Origin: Flavobacterium sp.
GTDB taxonomy: Bacteria; Bacteroidota; Bacteroidia; Flavobacteriales; Flavobacteriaceae
NCBI RefSeq assembly: GCF_029945805.1
Contig: NZ_JAQSDH010000007.1
Span: 1-60,093 of the forward strand
Reading direction: 5' to 3'
Length of the DNA stretch: 60,093 nucleotides
The notes under the pieces were generated by a model. The model saw only the letters and a program-made list of their open reading frames with translations. It was not told the origin of the DNA and made no database searches. Positions 33,701-41,764 of the stretch are shown one piece after another. The number at the start of each line of letters is the position of its first letter. Position 1 is the stretch's first letter. Position numbers and translations under genes: made by a program.

Positions 33701-34150
33701 TTAAATGAAATTGTACACGAGGTTGTTTTACTCTATAGAAAACAAATAGAAGAAAAGAAAGCCAAAATTGTTTGTAAAAACCTGCCCATAATAAAATGCT
33801 ACTCATCGCCGGTAAAACAAATTTTCCAAAACATCATCAGTAATAGTTTAAAATATTCCAAATCAGATTCAGCTCCCGTAATTAAAATTACCAGTGAAGA
33901 AACACCACTTTCATGGAAATTTGTTATTCAAGATAATGGCATTGGAATCAATTCAGAGTATTTCGAAAAAATTTTCATCATATTTCAACGACTGCACAAT
34001 AAAGACGAATATTCCGGAACGGGAATGGGATTAGCAATAACAAAGAAAATCATTGATAATTTAGGTGGCCAGATTTGGCTGGAATCTGAAGAAGGCGTCG
34101 GCACTGCTTTCCATTTTACAATTCCTAAGAAACAAACAAAAAGATTATGA
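30704..34150 (+). CDS. Soluble multi-PAS sensor histidine kinase (Cph1-like)
   Basis: This 1148-residue cytosolic kinase has no membrane segments. By eye it holds seven PAS domains: ~1-135, 160-275, 278-395, 400-520, 525-650, a LOV-like one at ~660-785 and one at ~790-900. A coiled coil (~900-922) follows, then the HisKA domain with phospho-acceptor His933 ([11 protein letters not shown]), and the ATPase domain with DNGIGI and GTGMGLAI. The LOV-like domain has GKTHKLLHG instead of GRNCRFLQ and so lacks the flavin-adduct Cys. The HisKA type is the one found in cyanobacterial phytochromes. Its stop overlaps the next gene, a Rcp1-like receiver, by 4 bases, so that receiver is the likely partner. 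Confidence 0.92.
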   Translation: MISEKSLIEFFNISSTPSLVLLPDGPKFTIVEVNPAYLASTNSMREDLIGKGILEAFPYDASDPTAESLKNLTQSLNTVIKTKKSHKMALQKYPIPIKGTSKYKLKYRDSENSPLLNDCGDIKMIIHSFTNVTEKKVIDENSNESKISEKLRTKILLQTEEIAKIGRWERDFVTGKMHWSDNLYLLLGYQPQEFEITMEKIFEFIHPDDIERRNTLFEHAQKNQEDFYMNVRFVAQDKSIVYITIRGVFIFDNNGKPKKIVGTIQDTTDITTAEFNALESKRAIQKILDLSLDIICTGDELGNFLTTNAACELILGYTPEEFKGKNFTEFVYKDDFTKSIDAQEEVVSGIAVKVLENTMIHKDGRLVSMLWSARFDESEKIVYGVGKDVTNLKIAKKEAKEKQDFIEIALKNLPIGVTIQKVDENFKVLWMNSKVTEINGWPAEVMSQFPDYLTKIFPDERYRNEISESIMNDIRTGDKDKINSKNLIITTQTGEQKIMNALSIPIPEQNLIISTVMDVTDQVQAQKIIHESNERYEYVTKATSDAVWDWDLITDGIYYGEGFDRLFGYKIDAHQNNSAFWKSNIHPDDNESVLATIYNIINGKENKWMAEYRYKKSNGDYAFVNDKGIVIRDATGKAKRMVGAMQDITKQKEEELRLMLLETVITNTTDAVVIKEANPSRELGRKILYVNDAFTKMSGYAKSEIIGKTHKLLHGPNTDPKELELFYKALDELKTTNITILNYKKDGQEFWVNLVVNPVFNNKGEHTHWVSIERDVTESKIQEQNLSEVSQKLAHTLDSIQDGFYTLDNNWNVMYWNHVVEGISGKNQYEMEGMNIWDVYEGKISKKMYYQFHKAKNENKPVRLEIFSKISKNWFEVNGFPSSMGLTVYFKNINQRKHMENQLKKTNRTLETRLKELAISNEELERFAYIASHDLQEPLRMVTGFLTQIEKKYEAILDEKGKKYIFFAVDGAKRMRQIILDLLEFSRIGKIESKLEEINLNEIVHEVVLLYRKQIEEKKAKIVCKNLPIIKCYSSPVKQIFQNIISNSLKYSKSDSAPVIKITSEETPLSWKFVIQDNGIGINSEYFEKIFIIFQRLHNKDEYSGTGMGLAITKKIIDNLGGQIWLESEEGVGTAFHFTIPKKQTKRL

Positions 34151-34575
34151 ACTCAATTCACATTTTATTAGTAGAAGACAATGAGGGAGATATACTTCTT
34201 ACCACAGATGTTTTAGAAGAAAAAAAAATAATCAATAAGATTAGTGTTGTAAAAGACGGAAATCAGGCGATTGATTTTTTAAATAAGAAAAACGAGCATA
34301 AAGATGCTGAATTACCAAATCTTATATTGTTAGATATTAACCTTCCCAAAAAGAACGGTCACGAAGTATTGCAATACATCAAATCAAATGATAAATTTAA
34401 ACATATTCCCATAATTATGCTGACCACTTCCTCTTCTGAAAAGGATATTATGATGTCGTATAAAAATTATGCGAACTGTTTTATTTCAAAACCTTTAGAG
34501 GTTAATGACTTTATAGACGCTGTGGCTAAAATAGAAAACTTTTGGATTAGTATTGTTCATCTTCCAAGGCTGTAA
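34147..34575 (+). CDS. Single-domain response regulator, Rcp1-like
   Basis: The 142-residue protein is a receiver domain without an output domain. LLVEDNEGDILLT (residues 7-19) gives the acidic pocket, Asp63 (LILLDINLPKKNG) is the phosphorylation site, and TTSSSEKD and ISKPL supply the conserved Thr/Ser and Lys. The EDNEGD pattern is characteristic of the Rcp1 group that pairs with phytochrome-type kinases. Four-base overlap with the upstream kinase gene indicates coupled translation and a dedicated partner. The output must be through protein contact or onward phosphotransfer. Confidence 0.92.
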   Translation: MNSIHILLVEDNEGDILLTTDVLEEKKIINKISVVKDGNQAIDFLNKKNEHKDAELPNLILLDINLPKKNGHEVLQYIKSNDKFKHIPIIMLTTSSSEKDIMMSYKNYANCFISKPLEVNDFIDAVAKIENFWISIVHLPRL

Positions 34576-34577
34576 TT

Positions 34578-35621
34578 ATGAAAAACCACATAGACAAAAT
34601 AAATTATCATATACTAGTCATTGAAGACAATATCGGCGATTTTACGCTTATTCAGGATTATCTTGAAGAAAGATTAATGTCTCCTAAAATTGCATGGACC
34701 AAGAGTTTTAAGGAGGCTAAAGAATATTTAATAAATTCAGAACGTAAAAGTGACATAGTATTATTAGACCTGACCTTACCAGACAAAAGCGGAGAAGCAC
34801 TTATTAATGACATTATTCCGCTTTGTTCCGATATTCCGTTGATTATACTTACCGGTTACTCTGATATACTATTTGGAATAAAATCGCTTTCTTTAGGAGC
34901 GTCCGATTATTTAATAAAAGACGAATTAGATCCTGCCTCTCTTTACAAAAGCATCCTTTATAATATAGAAAGAAAAAAGTCGCAAATTCAATTAGAAATT
35001 TCTGAAAAACGCTATAGCGATTTATTTCATCTAAGTCCAATACCAATGTGGGTATATGATACTGAGACAATGCGTTTCCTAGATGTCAATATGGCTGCTG
35101 AAAAGCATTATGGTTACAGCTTACAGGAATTTTTAGGGATGACAATTGGCGATATCAGACCAAAAGAAGATATTCCTTTAATGTTAGAACGAGTTCAAAT
35201 TTTAAATGAAAATAAACCAACATTCTTTTCAGGAACCTATAGACATAAAAAGAAGAATGGTGATATCATCCATGTTGACATTCAAAGTAACACGCTGCCA
35301 TTCCAGAATACTATAGGCAGAATTATTTTGGCTAACGATGTCACTGAACGCTTTGCCTATATCGAAGCTATCGAAAAACAAAACGAAAAACTAAAGGAAA
35401 TTGCCTGGATACAATCGCATGTGGTTAGAGCTCCATTAGCCAAAATCGTAGGACTTATAGATCTTATTAAAAATGAAGGCTTTAATGCGGGTTCTGATAA
35501 TGAAAAATTATTTGGCTATTTATTGAATTCCGCAGCAGAATTAGATACCATTATTAGGGATATATCAAACAAAGCAGAAGAAATAAAACTGCAAATTGAA
35601 CATAAAAAACCATTACAATAG
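34578..35621 (+). CDS. Receiver-PAS protein with isolated HisKA-like domain (no ATPase)
   Basis: This 347-residue protein has a receiver domain (residues ~10-135; Asp64 in IVLLDLTLPDKSG; Lys near LIKDELD). A PAS domain follows (~145-260; YSDLFHLSPIPMWVYDTETM), then a HisKA-like dimerisation helix pair (~262-345) with His281 in IQSHVVRAPLAKI. The chain stops there, so the ATP-binding domain of a kinase is missing. It cannot autophosphorylate on its own. It might accept phosphate, act as a phosphatase, or sequester kinase partners. It starts 3 bases after the preceding receiver and belongs to the same operon. Confidence 0.88.
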   Translation: MKNHIDKINYHILVIEDNIGDFTLIQDYLEERLMSPKIAWTKSFKEAKEYLINSERKSDIVLLDLTLPDKSGEALINDIIPLCSDIPLIILTGYSDILFGIKSLSLGASDYLIKDELDPASLYKSILYNIERKKSQIQLEISEKRYSDLFHLSPIPMWVYDTETMRFLDVNMAAEKHYGYSLQEFLGMTIGDIRPKEDIPLMLERVQILNENKPTFFSGTYRHKKKNGDIIHVDIQSNTLPFQNTIGRIILANDVTERFAYIEAIEKQNEKLKEIAWIQSHVVRAPLAKIVGLIDLIKNEGFNAGSDNEKLFGYLLNSAAELDTIIRDISNKAEEIKLQIEHKKPLQ

Positions 35622-35737
35622 GCTTATTTCCATATCTTTCGTCTATTAAAAACTAGTACCTATCTATACTTTAATGCCATTTGACTATAGTATATGGTCA
35701 ACGAACGAAATTATAGAGAAAAGAAAAACTGTTAAAA

Positions 35738-35745
35738 TATTTTTG
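35738..35745 (+). promoter_or_regulatory. Putative -7 promoter box of the phosphorelay operon
   Basis: TATTTTTG matches TAnnTTTG, 21 bases before the receiver start at 35766, after a 144-base gap from the previous operon. Confidence 0.45.
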
Positions 35746-35765
35746 TAATTATAATTTTCAGAAAC

Positions 35766-36179
35766 ATGTTGGAATCATTGAAAATACTTTTTATTGAAGA
35801 CGATACTATTGAAGTCATGAAATTTAATAGAGTAATAAAGACTCTGGGATTCAATCATCGCATTGTGGAAGCACACAACGGCGAGGTAGCCATGGAACTT
35901 TTAAAAGATCGTTCAAACCTTCCTGACATCATTATCCTAGATTTGAACATGCCAAAAATGAATGGCATAGAGTTCCTTATTTTTCTAAAAAACGATAAAA
36001 CTTTTAAATACATTCCAACCATAATTCTAACTACATCAAGTAATCACAAAGACCTTAAACAATGTTACGAGATTGGTATTGCAGGTTATATTTTGAAACC
36101 ATTGAAATATGAAGATTATGTATCTAAAATTCAAAAGATTTTCGATTATTGGGGTTGTAACGAGTTAATATCAGAATAA
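35766..36179 (+). CDS. Single-domain response regulator
   Basis: The 137-residue receiver has FIEDDTIEV (acidic pocket at residues ~9-17), phospho-acceptor Asp59 (DIIILDLNMPKMNG), TTSSNHKD and YILKPLKY with the conserved Lys. No output domain is present. It heads a four-gene operon and lies 5 bases before the HNOBA-like/PAS kinase, which is its probable phosphodonor. It may be the intermediate that passes phosphate to the Hpt protein encoded downstream. Confidence 0.92.
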   Translation: MLESLKILFIEDDTIEVMKFNRVIKTLGFNHRIVEAHNGEVAMELLKDRSNLPDIIILDLNMPKMNGIEFLIFLKNDKTFKYIPTIILTTSSNHKDLKQCYEIGIAGYILKPLKYEDYVSKIQKIFDYWGCNELISE

Positions 36180-36184
36180 AGGAT

Positions 36185-38887
36185 ATGCCTGAATTACAGT
36201 TTACTTTAAAAGGTTCAACCTTAAATAGTATTTTCCCTTTTTATCTTTTAATTGATGAGCATCTCATCATCAAAAGTTTTGGGGAGAGTATCTCTAAAAT
36301 GAAGCCGGAGCTTACTGCGGAAGAGCCTTTTACTAAACACTTCACCATTGTAAGGCCTTTTAAAAATAATATAAAACCACAAAATTTCAAGGCACTTCTA
36401 AATCAACTGGTTGTTTTTACTTCAAAAGGAAAAAATATAGTAACGCTCAGAGGACAATTTGAACCCCACGAAAACGGATTTCTTTTCGTAGGGTCTCCTT
36501 GGTTCATGTCAATGCAGGAAGTGGATAAAAGTCAATTAACCGCTAAAGATTTTGCACATCACGACCCATTAATTGACATACTTCAGGTTTTAAAGAATCA
36601 GGAAACCACTAATAAAGAGTTAAAAGAACTCATTGTCACAACTGAATTCCAAAGAAAAAAACTGAAAGATGACAAGGAAGAACTAGATAAACTGTCACTG
36701 GTGGCAAGCGCCAATAAAGACGGAGTAGTTTTTACCCATCCTCAAGGTGAAATTTTTTGGTGCAACGAATCCTTTATGAATTTAACAGGACTTGGACAAA
36801 AGGAAATTATAGGAAAAACGCTGACAGAGGTTGGTTGCGGAAAACAAACCAATAAAGAAGAGGTTTTTAAAATGCTGGAAGCCTTTTATAATGGTTCAGG
36901 TTTTGAGGTAGAATACATCCATTTAAAGAAAAAAGGAGATCCATTTCAGGCCAAAATCACGGGCCAGCCCATTATGGACGATGCAGGTTTTGTGAGCCAG
37001 TATTTTGCAATTATTGAAGATATTACGTTTGAAAAAGAAAGGGAGCAACAACTATTACTTTTGTCATCTATAGCAGAAAAAAATACTAATTCGGTTATAA
37101 TTACCAATGAAAAAGGAGAAACCGAATGGGTAAATTCAAGCTTTTTGGAAATGACAGGCTATTCTTTATCAGAACTTATTGGTAAAAAGCCCGGAAATTT
37201 ACTTCAAGGTCCAGAAAGTGATCCAACTACCATTGCCTTTCTGAGAAATCAAATCAAAAATGGCATTCCGTTTAGCTGTGAAATTATCAACTATACCAAA
37301 TCAAAAGAAAAATACTGGGTTCGCATACAAGGACAAGCACTTCACAATAAATATGGCGAAGTCATTAAATTTTTTGCCACTCAGGAAGACATCACTTTTG
37401 AGAAAGAATTCAATCAACAATTAATAGAATCTGAAAACCGACTTAATTCCATCATAGCCAATTTACAATCAGGAATATTACTTGAAGATGAGGCACGAAA
37501 AATTGTATTTGTAAATAAAAAGTTCTGTGAATTATTTGATATTGAAGTGGAGCCTGAATTGATGAAAGGTTTTGATTGCAACTTGATGGCTGACGCAACC
37601 AAAGATTTTTTCGCAGAACCCGATACCTTTTTAAAAAGAATCTCTGAAATACTGGAAAAAAAGGATATAGTCATCGCCGAAGAAATTAGTATTGCTGATG
37701 GTCGTATATTTGAAAGAAGTTTTATACCTATAATAAATGGTGAAAAATATGATGGCCATCTCTGGAATTATGAAGATATAACCATCAAGAAAAAACACAA
37801 AGAAATCTTAGAAACCGAAAGGGAAAAATACAGCAATATCATCGCCAACATGAACATGGGACTACTTGAGGTTGATAATAGTGATCAAATTCAACTGGCC
37901 AATCAGTCATTTCTTGATATGAGCGGTTACGAAATTAAAGAATTAATCGGTCGGAAAGCTTCGGATTTATTTTTAAAAAATAAGAACAAACAGGTCATGA
38001 ACGAAAAAATAAATATCAGAAAAAATAACATTTCTGATTCTTATCAAATGAGCATCACGACCAAAAAAGGAGATGAAAAATATTGGTTAATCAGTGGCGC
38101 ACCTAATTATAATGTAAATGGAGAAATCACTGGTTCAATTGGTATTCATTTAGACATTACCGAACAAAAGAAAAATGAACGGCAAAAAGAACATTTACTA
38201 AATAAATTAGAAAAACAAAATGAAAATCTAAATGAATATGCCCAAATGGTGTCACACGATTTGAAATCGCCATTGCGAAGCATATACACTTTGATTACAT
38301 GGATAAAAGAAGACAACGATAAAGAATTTAATGTTCAGACCAAACAATATTTGGAAATGATTGAAGATAAGGTCGAAAAAATGGACTATTTGATTCAGGG
38401 AATATTAACCTATTCAAAAATAGATTCAACCAAACTCTCAAACGAGCTTATTAACCTTAACGACATTGTAAAGAATATCATAAGGATTATTGATATTCCG
38501 CCAAACGTTAGTGTTACAATAGCGAATGAACTTCCAACAAAAAAAGCCGACAAATTTAGAATGCAACAATTGTTTCAAAATCTCATAAGTAACGCTGTAA
38601 ATTATAACGATAAAGAAAAAGGAATCGTAACTATAGGCTGCAATGAGGATGACAACAACTACACTTTTTATGTAGCTGATAATGGCCCTGGAATTGACAC
38701 GAAGTACCATAACAAAATATTCAAAATATTTGAATCGTTTATAGAAAAAGAAAAATCAACTGGTATTGGGCTGTCGATAGTAAAAAGAATCGTGAACAAT
38801 TACAATGGAAAAATATGGATTGAAAGCGAATTAGGAATAGGAACAACATTCTTTATAAAACTTCCAAAAAAACATGGAACAACCTAA
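36185..38887 (+). CDS. Sensor histidine kinase with N-terminal HNOBA-like domain and PAS array
   Basis: This is a 900-residue soluble kinase. Residues ~10-150 closely follow the HNOBA pattern known from soluble guanylate cyclases: FPFYLLIDEHLIIKSFGES, FTKHFTIVRPF, LRGQFEPHENGFLFVGSPW, DFAHHDPLIDILQVL. A coiled coil and four PAS domains follow (~172-285, a LOV-like one ~288-410 with GKKPGNLLQG and no Cys, ~412-530, ~535-660). HisKA has His691 (VSHDLKSPLRS), and the ATPase has DNGPGI and STGIGLSIVK. HNOBA domains usually work with haem-binding H-NOX proteins, but none is encoded in the window. The gene overlaps the Hpt gene by 14 bases. Confidence 0.87.
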   Translation: MPELQFTLKGSTLNSIFPFYLLIDEHLIIKSFGESISKMKPELTAEEPFTKHFTIVRPFKNNIKPQNFKALLNQLVVFTSKGKNIVTLRGQFEPHENGFLFVGSPWFMSMQEVDKSQLTAKDFAHHDPLIDILQVLKNQETTNKELKELIVTTEFQRKKLKDDKEELDKLSLVASANKDGVVFTHPQGEIFWCNESFMNLTGLGQKEIIGKTLTEVGCGKQTNKEEVFKMLEAFYNGSGFEVEYIHLKKKGDPFQAKITGQPIMDDAGFVSQYFAIIEDITFEKEREQQLLLLSSIAEKNTNSVIITNEKGETEWVNSSFLEMTGYSLSELIGKKPGNLLQGPESDPTTIAFLRNQIKNGIPFSCEIINYTKSKEKYWVRIQGQALHNKYGEVIKFFATQEDITFEKEFNQQLIESENRLNSIIANLQSGILLEDEARKIVFVNKKFCELFDIEVEPELMKGFDCNLMADATKDFFAEPDTFLKRISEILEKKDIVIAEEISIADGRIFERSFIPIINGEKYDGHLWNYEDITIKKKHKEILETEREKYSNIIANMNMGLLEVDNSDQIQLANQSFLDMSGYEIKELIGRKASDLFLKNKNKQVMNEKINIRKNNISDSYQMSITTKKGDEKYWLISGAPNYNVNGEITGSIGIHLDITEQKKNERQKEHLLNKLEKQNENLNEYAQMVSHDLKSPLRSIYTLITWIKEDNDKEFNVQTKQYLEMIEDKVEKMDYLIQGILTYSKIDSTKLSNELINLNDIVKNIIRIIDIPPNVSVTIANELPTKKADKFRMQQLFQNLISNAVNYNDKEKGIVTIGCNEDDNNYTFYVADNGPGIDTKYHNKIFKIFESFIEKEKSTGIGLSIVKRIVNNYNGKIWIESELGIGTTFFIKLPKKHGTT

Positions 38888-39191
38888 CCTTGACTATATC
38901 CTAAAACTTTCGGGTGATGATGAAGCCATTCAACTAAAACTTATTAGTATACTGCAATATGAACTGCCCTTAGAAATAGATGCCTATTTTGCATGCATGC
39001 ATTTAAAAAAAACGAAACAAGCAGCCTCTTGTGTTCATAAATTAAAACACAAAATAGGTATATTAGGACTTGAAGAAAGTTACTATACTGCCGAAAAATA
39101 TGAAGACGAACTAAAAAAAAACAAAAAAAATCTACAAAAAAAGTTTGAAAATACCTTAACTTTAATGCAGAATTTTGTTAATGAACTATAA
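38874..39191 (+). CDS. Histidine phosphotransfer (Hpt) protein
   Basis: The 105-residue all-helical protein contains CVHKLKHKIGILGLE (residues 53-67). This matches the Hpt consensus HxLKGxxxxxG with His55 as the phosphate carrier. The position normally held by Gly after LK is His59, so it deviates slightly. Hpt proteins shuttle phosphate between receivers. Overlap with the kinase gene upstream and an 11-base gap to the LytTR regulator downstream place it in the relay receiver-kinase-Hpt-LytTR. Confidence 0.8.
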   Translation: MEQPNLDYILKLSGDDEAIQLKLISILQYELPLEIDAYFACMHLKKTKQAASCVHKLKHKIGILGLEESYYTAEKYEDELKKNKKNLQKKFENTLTLMQNFVNEL

Positions 39192-39202
39192 GATAAGGGC
39201 TT

Positions 39203-39919
39203 ATGAATTGTATAATTATTGATGATGAAATGATGGCAAGAGCTATCGTAGCGCAGTTTGTTACTTCACAAACTAAAATTAAAATAGTAAACGAATTTCC
39301 TAACGCCATACAAGCCATCAAATATTTAAATGAAAACCAGGTAGATCTTATCTTTCTAGACATTCACATGCCTGATTTCACAGGATTTGACTTTATTAAA
39401 ACCTTAAAAAGTCCGCCTAAAATTATATTGGTAACTTCAGATAAAAACTTTGCTTTCGAAGCTTTTGAATTTGATTGTATCGTAGATTATTTGGTAAAAC
39501 CGATTTCTGAGGAACGTTTTAATAAAGCAATAGAAAAACTAAACACCTACCATCTGTTAAATGCAGCACCTTCAAAAACTAAAGTAAAAATCAGTACTGA
39601 CGATGAAACAAACGAATTTTATATCAATATTGGAAACCGCTTAATAAAAATTGAAATCCCGTCTGTAAGTTTAGTAAAAGCGAATGGTGATTATATTATT
39701 ATAAAAACAGATACTACTACCTACACGGTACATACTTCACTTACAAAAATAGAAGCTAAACTTCCTCCCAGTTTGTTCCTGAAAGTACACCGTTCTTATA
39801 TTATCAATACCAAAAAGATTATTGATATAAAAGACAATAGTGTACTAATAGGTAAAGATGTGGTTCCTGTGAGTCGCGGAAATAGAAATGAATTAATGGC
39901 CAGACTTAATCTGTTATAG
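39203..39919 (+). CDS. LytTR-family DNA-binding response regulator
   Basis: This 238-residue transcription regulator has an N-terminal receiver (residues 1-118; IIIDDEMMA, Asp53 in LIFLDIHMPDFTG, Lys in YLVKPIS). A C-terminal LytTR domain (~138-236) includes FLKVHRSYIINTKKI, KDNSVLIG and VPVSRGNRNEL. LytTR regulators bind imperfect direct repeats in promoter DNA. It is the only DNA-binding output of the kinase cluster and ends the operon at a hairpin terminator. Obvious candidate targets are the T9SS genes directly downstream, but that is inference. Confidence 0.94.
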   Translation: MNCIIIDDEMMARAIVAQFVTSQTKIKIVNEFPNAIQAIKYLNENQVDLIFLDIHMPDFTGFDFIKTLKSPPKIILVTSDKNFAFEAFEFDCIVDYLVKPISEERFNKAIEKLNTYHLLNAAPSKTKVKISTDDETNEFYINIGNRLIKIEIPSVSLVKANGDYIIIKTDTTTYTVHTSLTKIEAKLPPSLFLKVHRSYIINTKKIIDIKDNSVLIGKDVVPVSRGNRNELMARLNLL

Positions 39920-39957
39920 AGGATTACTTATTTTAAAACGCACCTAAATGCCTTCGC

Positions 39958-39987
39958 TACCCTGCCAGTTTTTGGCAGGGTATTTTG
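39958..39987 (+). terminator. Rho-independent terminator of the phosphorelay operon
   Basis: TACCCTGCCA pairs perfectly with TGGCAGGGTA around a 5-base loop, followed by TTTTGTT. Confidence 0.9.
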
Positions 39988-40200
39988 TTACTACCGCGTA
40001 ACTATTTATCATACCAATCCATTAAAAAAAGCAGAACATCGATAAAAAATCACGTTCGTCTATAGATTTTGACCTTTCAGCCACAGACAAAATACAGTCG
40101 TCGAATTTTTGCACTAGCCGATAATCATGTAAATATATTTGTATCAGATTATAGCCCCCAATTTTAGTCAAAAGAAGTATTAACAACTAAATTTTTTAAC

Positions 40201-41022
40201 ATGAAAAAAAGTACCCTAAATCTGCTCGGCTTTCTTAAAAATTACATTAATTCAGTAACAATTGTGATAACTTTTTTTGGCTTTCAAACACAAGCTGCAA
40301 TTTTAGACACAAACTCCAAATCAGAACTTCTGGTAGAAACCAATCGAGTTTGGATAAATGTAACCGATACAAACGGTGCTTTTTCACAAACCCTAATGGG
40401 GTATCGTGATGGCGCTACTGACGGAGTGGATAATGGCTTGGATGGCGCTTATATGAACAATGGTGCTGTAGCATTGGCTACTCTAATTGATGGTGTACGT
40501 TATGCCATTCAGTTCAAAGGATTACCTTTTTCAGCAACTAATGCGGTACCATTAAGCTTTAGTGCATCCTATGCCGGAAATTATACTTTTGCCATTGACC
40601 ACATGGATGGTTTTTTTAACAATTCGAACCTTCCTATATACATTCATGATACAGTTACAAATACATATAACGACTTAAAAATCAGTAGCTATACTTTTAC
40701 TGCTCCTATTGGTATAAACAATAATCGTTTTGAACTTATCTATGCCCAACCTTCGAATGTTTTGGGAAATAATCAAAACATTTTTACTGCATCTAATCTT
40801 GCTGTGTATCAAAAAAATGACAATGTCGTAATCGATGCAGGAGTAACGCTTTTAAAAAGTGTGGCGCTATATTCAATCAATGGACAATTGCTATATCAAA
40901 ACAGTCAGGTTAATGCAAGTCTGACTACTATTACTACAGTTTCTTTAAACAATCAGTATGTAATTATAAAAGCTATCACTTTGGAAGGCAGTGTTGTTTC
41001 CAAAAAGTGGCTTTGTCTTTAG
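40201..41022 (+). CDS. Secreted stand-alone half of the T9SS type C module
   Basis: A 273-residue secreted protein. After a signal-like N-terminus (SVTIVITFFGFQTQAA) it goes straight into the C-terminal half of the shared module: NRVWINVTDTNGAFSQTLMG, AIDHMDGFF and NNRFELIYAQ. The sorting-signal-like tail ends SVVSKKWLCL instead of the usual VTKKVIR. It has no separate passenger domain and lacks the LDYTLWSSPV half seen in its four relatives here. It may be a minimal surface protein or a truncated gene that regained a signal peptide. It lies 180 bases beyond the LytTR operon terminator. Confidence 0.8.
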   Translation: MKKSTLNLLGFLKNYINSVTIVITFFGFQTQAAILDTNSKSELLVETNRVWINVTDTNGAFSQTLMGYRDGATDGVDNGLDGAYMNNGAVALATLIDGVRYAIQFKGLPFSATNAVPLSFSASYAGNYTFAIDHMDGFFNNSNLPIYIHDTVTNTYNDLKISSYTFTAPIGINNNRFELIYAQPSNVLGNNQNIFTASNLAVYQKNDNVVIDAGVTLLKSVALYSINGQLLYQNSQVNASLTTITTVSLNNQYVIIKAITLEGSVVSKKWLCL

Positions 41023-41101
41023 AGACATACTCTCTGGTTTTTGGGTCAACCAGAATGTTTCTTTTTTAAGTTCCCTTGTTTTATTTGACATTTAAAACAG
41101 T

Positions 41102-41136
41102 AAACCGTCCCAATCCATCGGGACGGTTTTAAAAAA
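41102..41136 (+). terminator. Rho-independent terminator
   Basis: AAACCGTCCC pairs with GGGACGGTTT across AATCCATC. A weaker hairpin (TCTGGTT / AACCAGA, 41033-41054) with a T-run precedes it. Both follow the stop of the 273-residue protein gene. Confidence 0.8.
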
Positions 41137-41315
41137 GTTTTACCGTTTTAAATCTGCCTGAAGTTTAAAATTTTTACACTACTGAACAGAAAAAGAATAT
41201 AGCCTGGAATAGGTCGTCAATTTAGGTATATTTCCCCTTTAATTATAAACTATCAAAAACTTTAATAAAACAAAAACTGTCAAAATAATAGCAACCATTT
41301 AAAAAACATAATCAC

Positions 41316-41639
41316 ATGATTTTTACCAGATATGGAATTATAAAAACCAACCATTTAATACTTTACAAATTAAATACCGAAACGATTCTTATCCCTGCAA
41401 TCACTGAAATAAAAATCAGTAAAAGGCCAACGACGGATAGTTGGAACTTGAGCAACTATTTCAAAATCAACAGGTATAATTTTACTATTACTGTGGATAA
41501 CTCAAAAAAGAATACTTTTTCATTTGGTAAATCAGATCTTCCCGCAGCGCTAGCATTTAAAACCCTACTGTGGCATACTCAATTCAACCTACAAGAAGCA
41601 ATTCTAATAAAGGACACGGCCAGGGAGTATAATGAGTAG
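41316..41639 (+). CDS. Small cytosolic protein of unknown function
   Basis: The 107-residue protein has no signal peptide or membrane segment. Alternating hydrophobic strands (KTNHLILYKLNTETILIPAI, YNFTITVDNSKKNTFSFGK) and a C-terminal helix (LPAALAFKTLLWHTQF) suggest a small beta barrel with a capping helix, like a PH-type fold. I do not recognise the family. It is located between two T9SS type C genes on the same strand, 125 bases before the second. Confidence 0.6.
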   Translation: MIFTRYGIIKTNHLILYKLNTETILIPAITEIKISKRPTTDSWNLSNYFKINRYNFTITVDNSKKNTFSFGKSDLPAALAFKTLLWHTQFNLQEAILIKDTAREYNE

Positions 41640-41764
41640 GAAACATCCAAAATAAAATCTGAATTTGATACACACACTAACGCAAACTGAAATTGCAAAC
41701 AGATAAAAGTTAAACAAATAAAAGATCAAATCATTTCAAATCAAATAACTAAAAAAAATAAACT

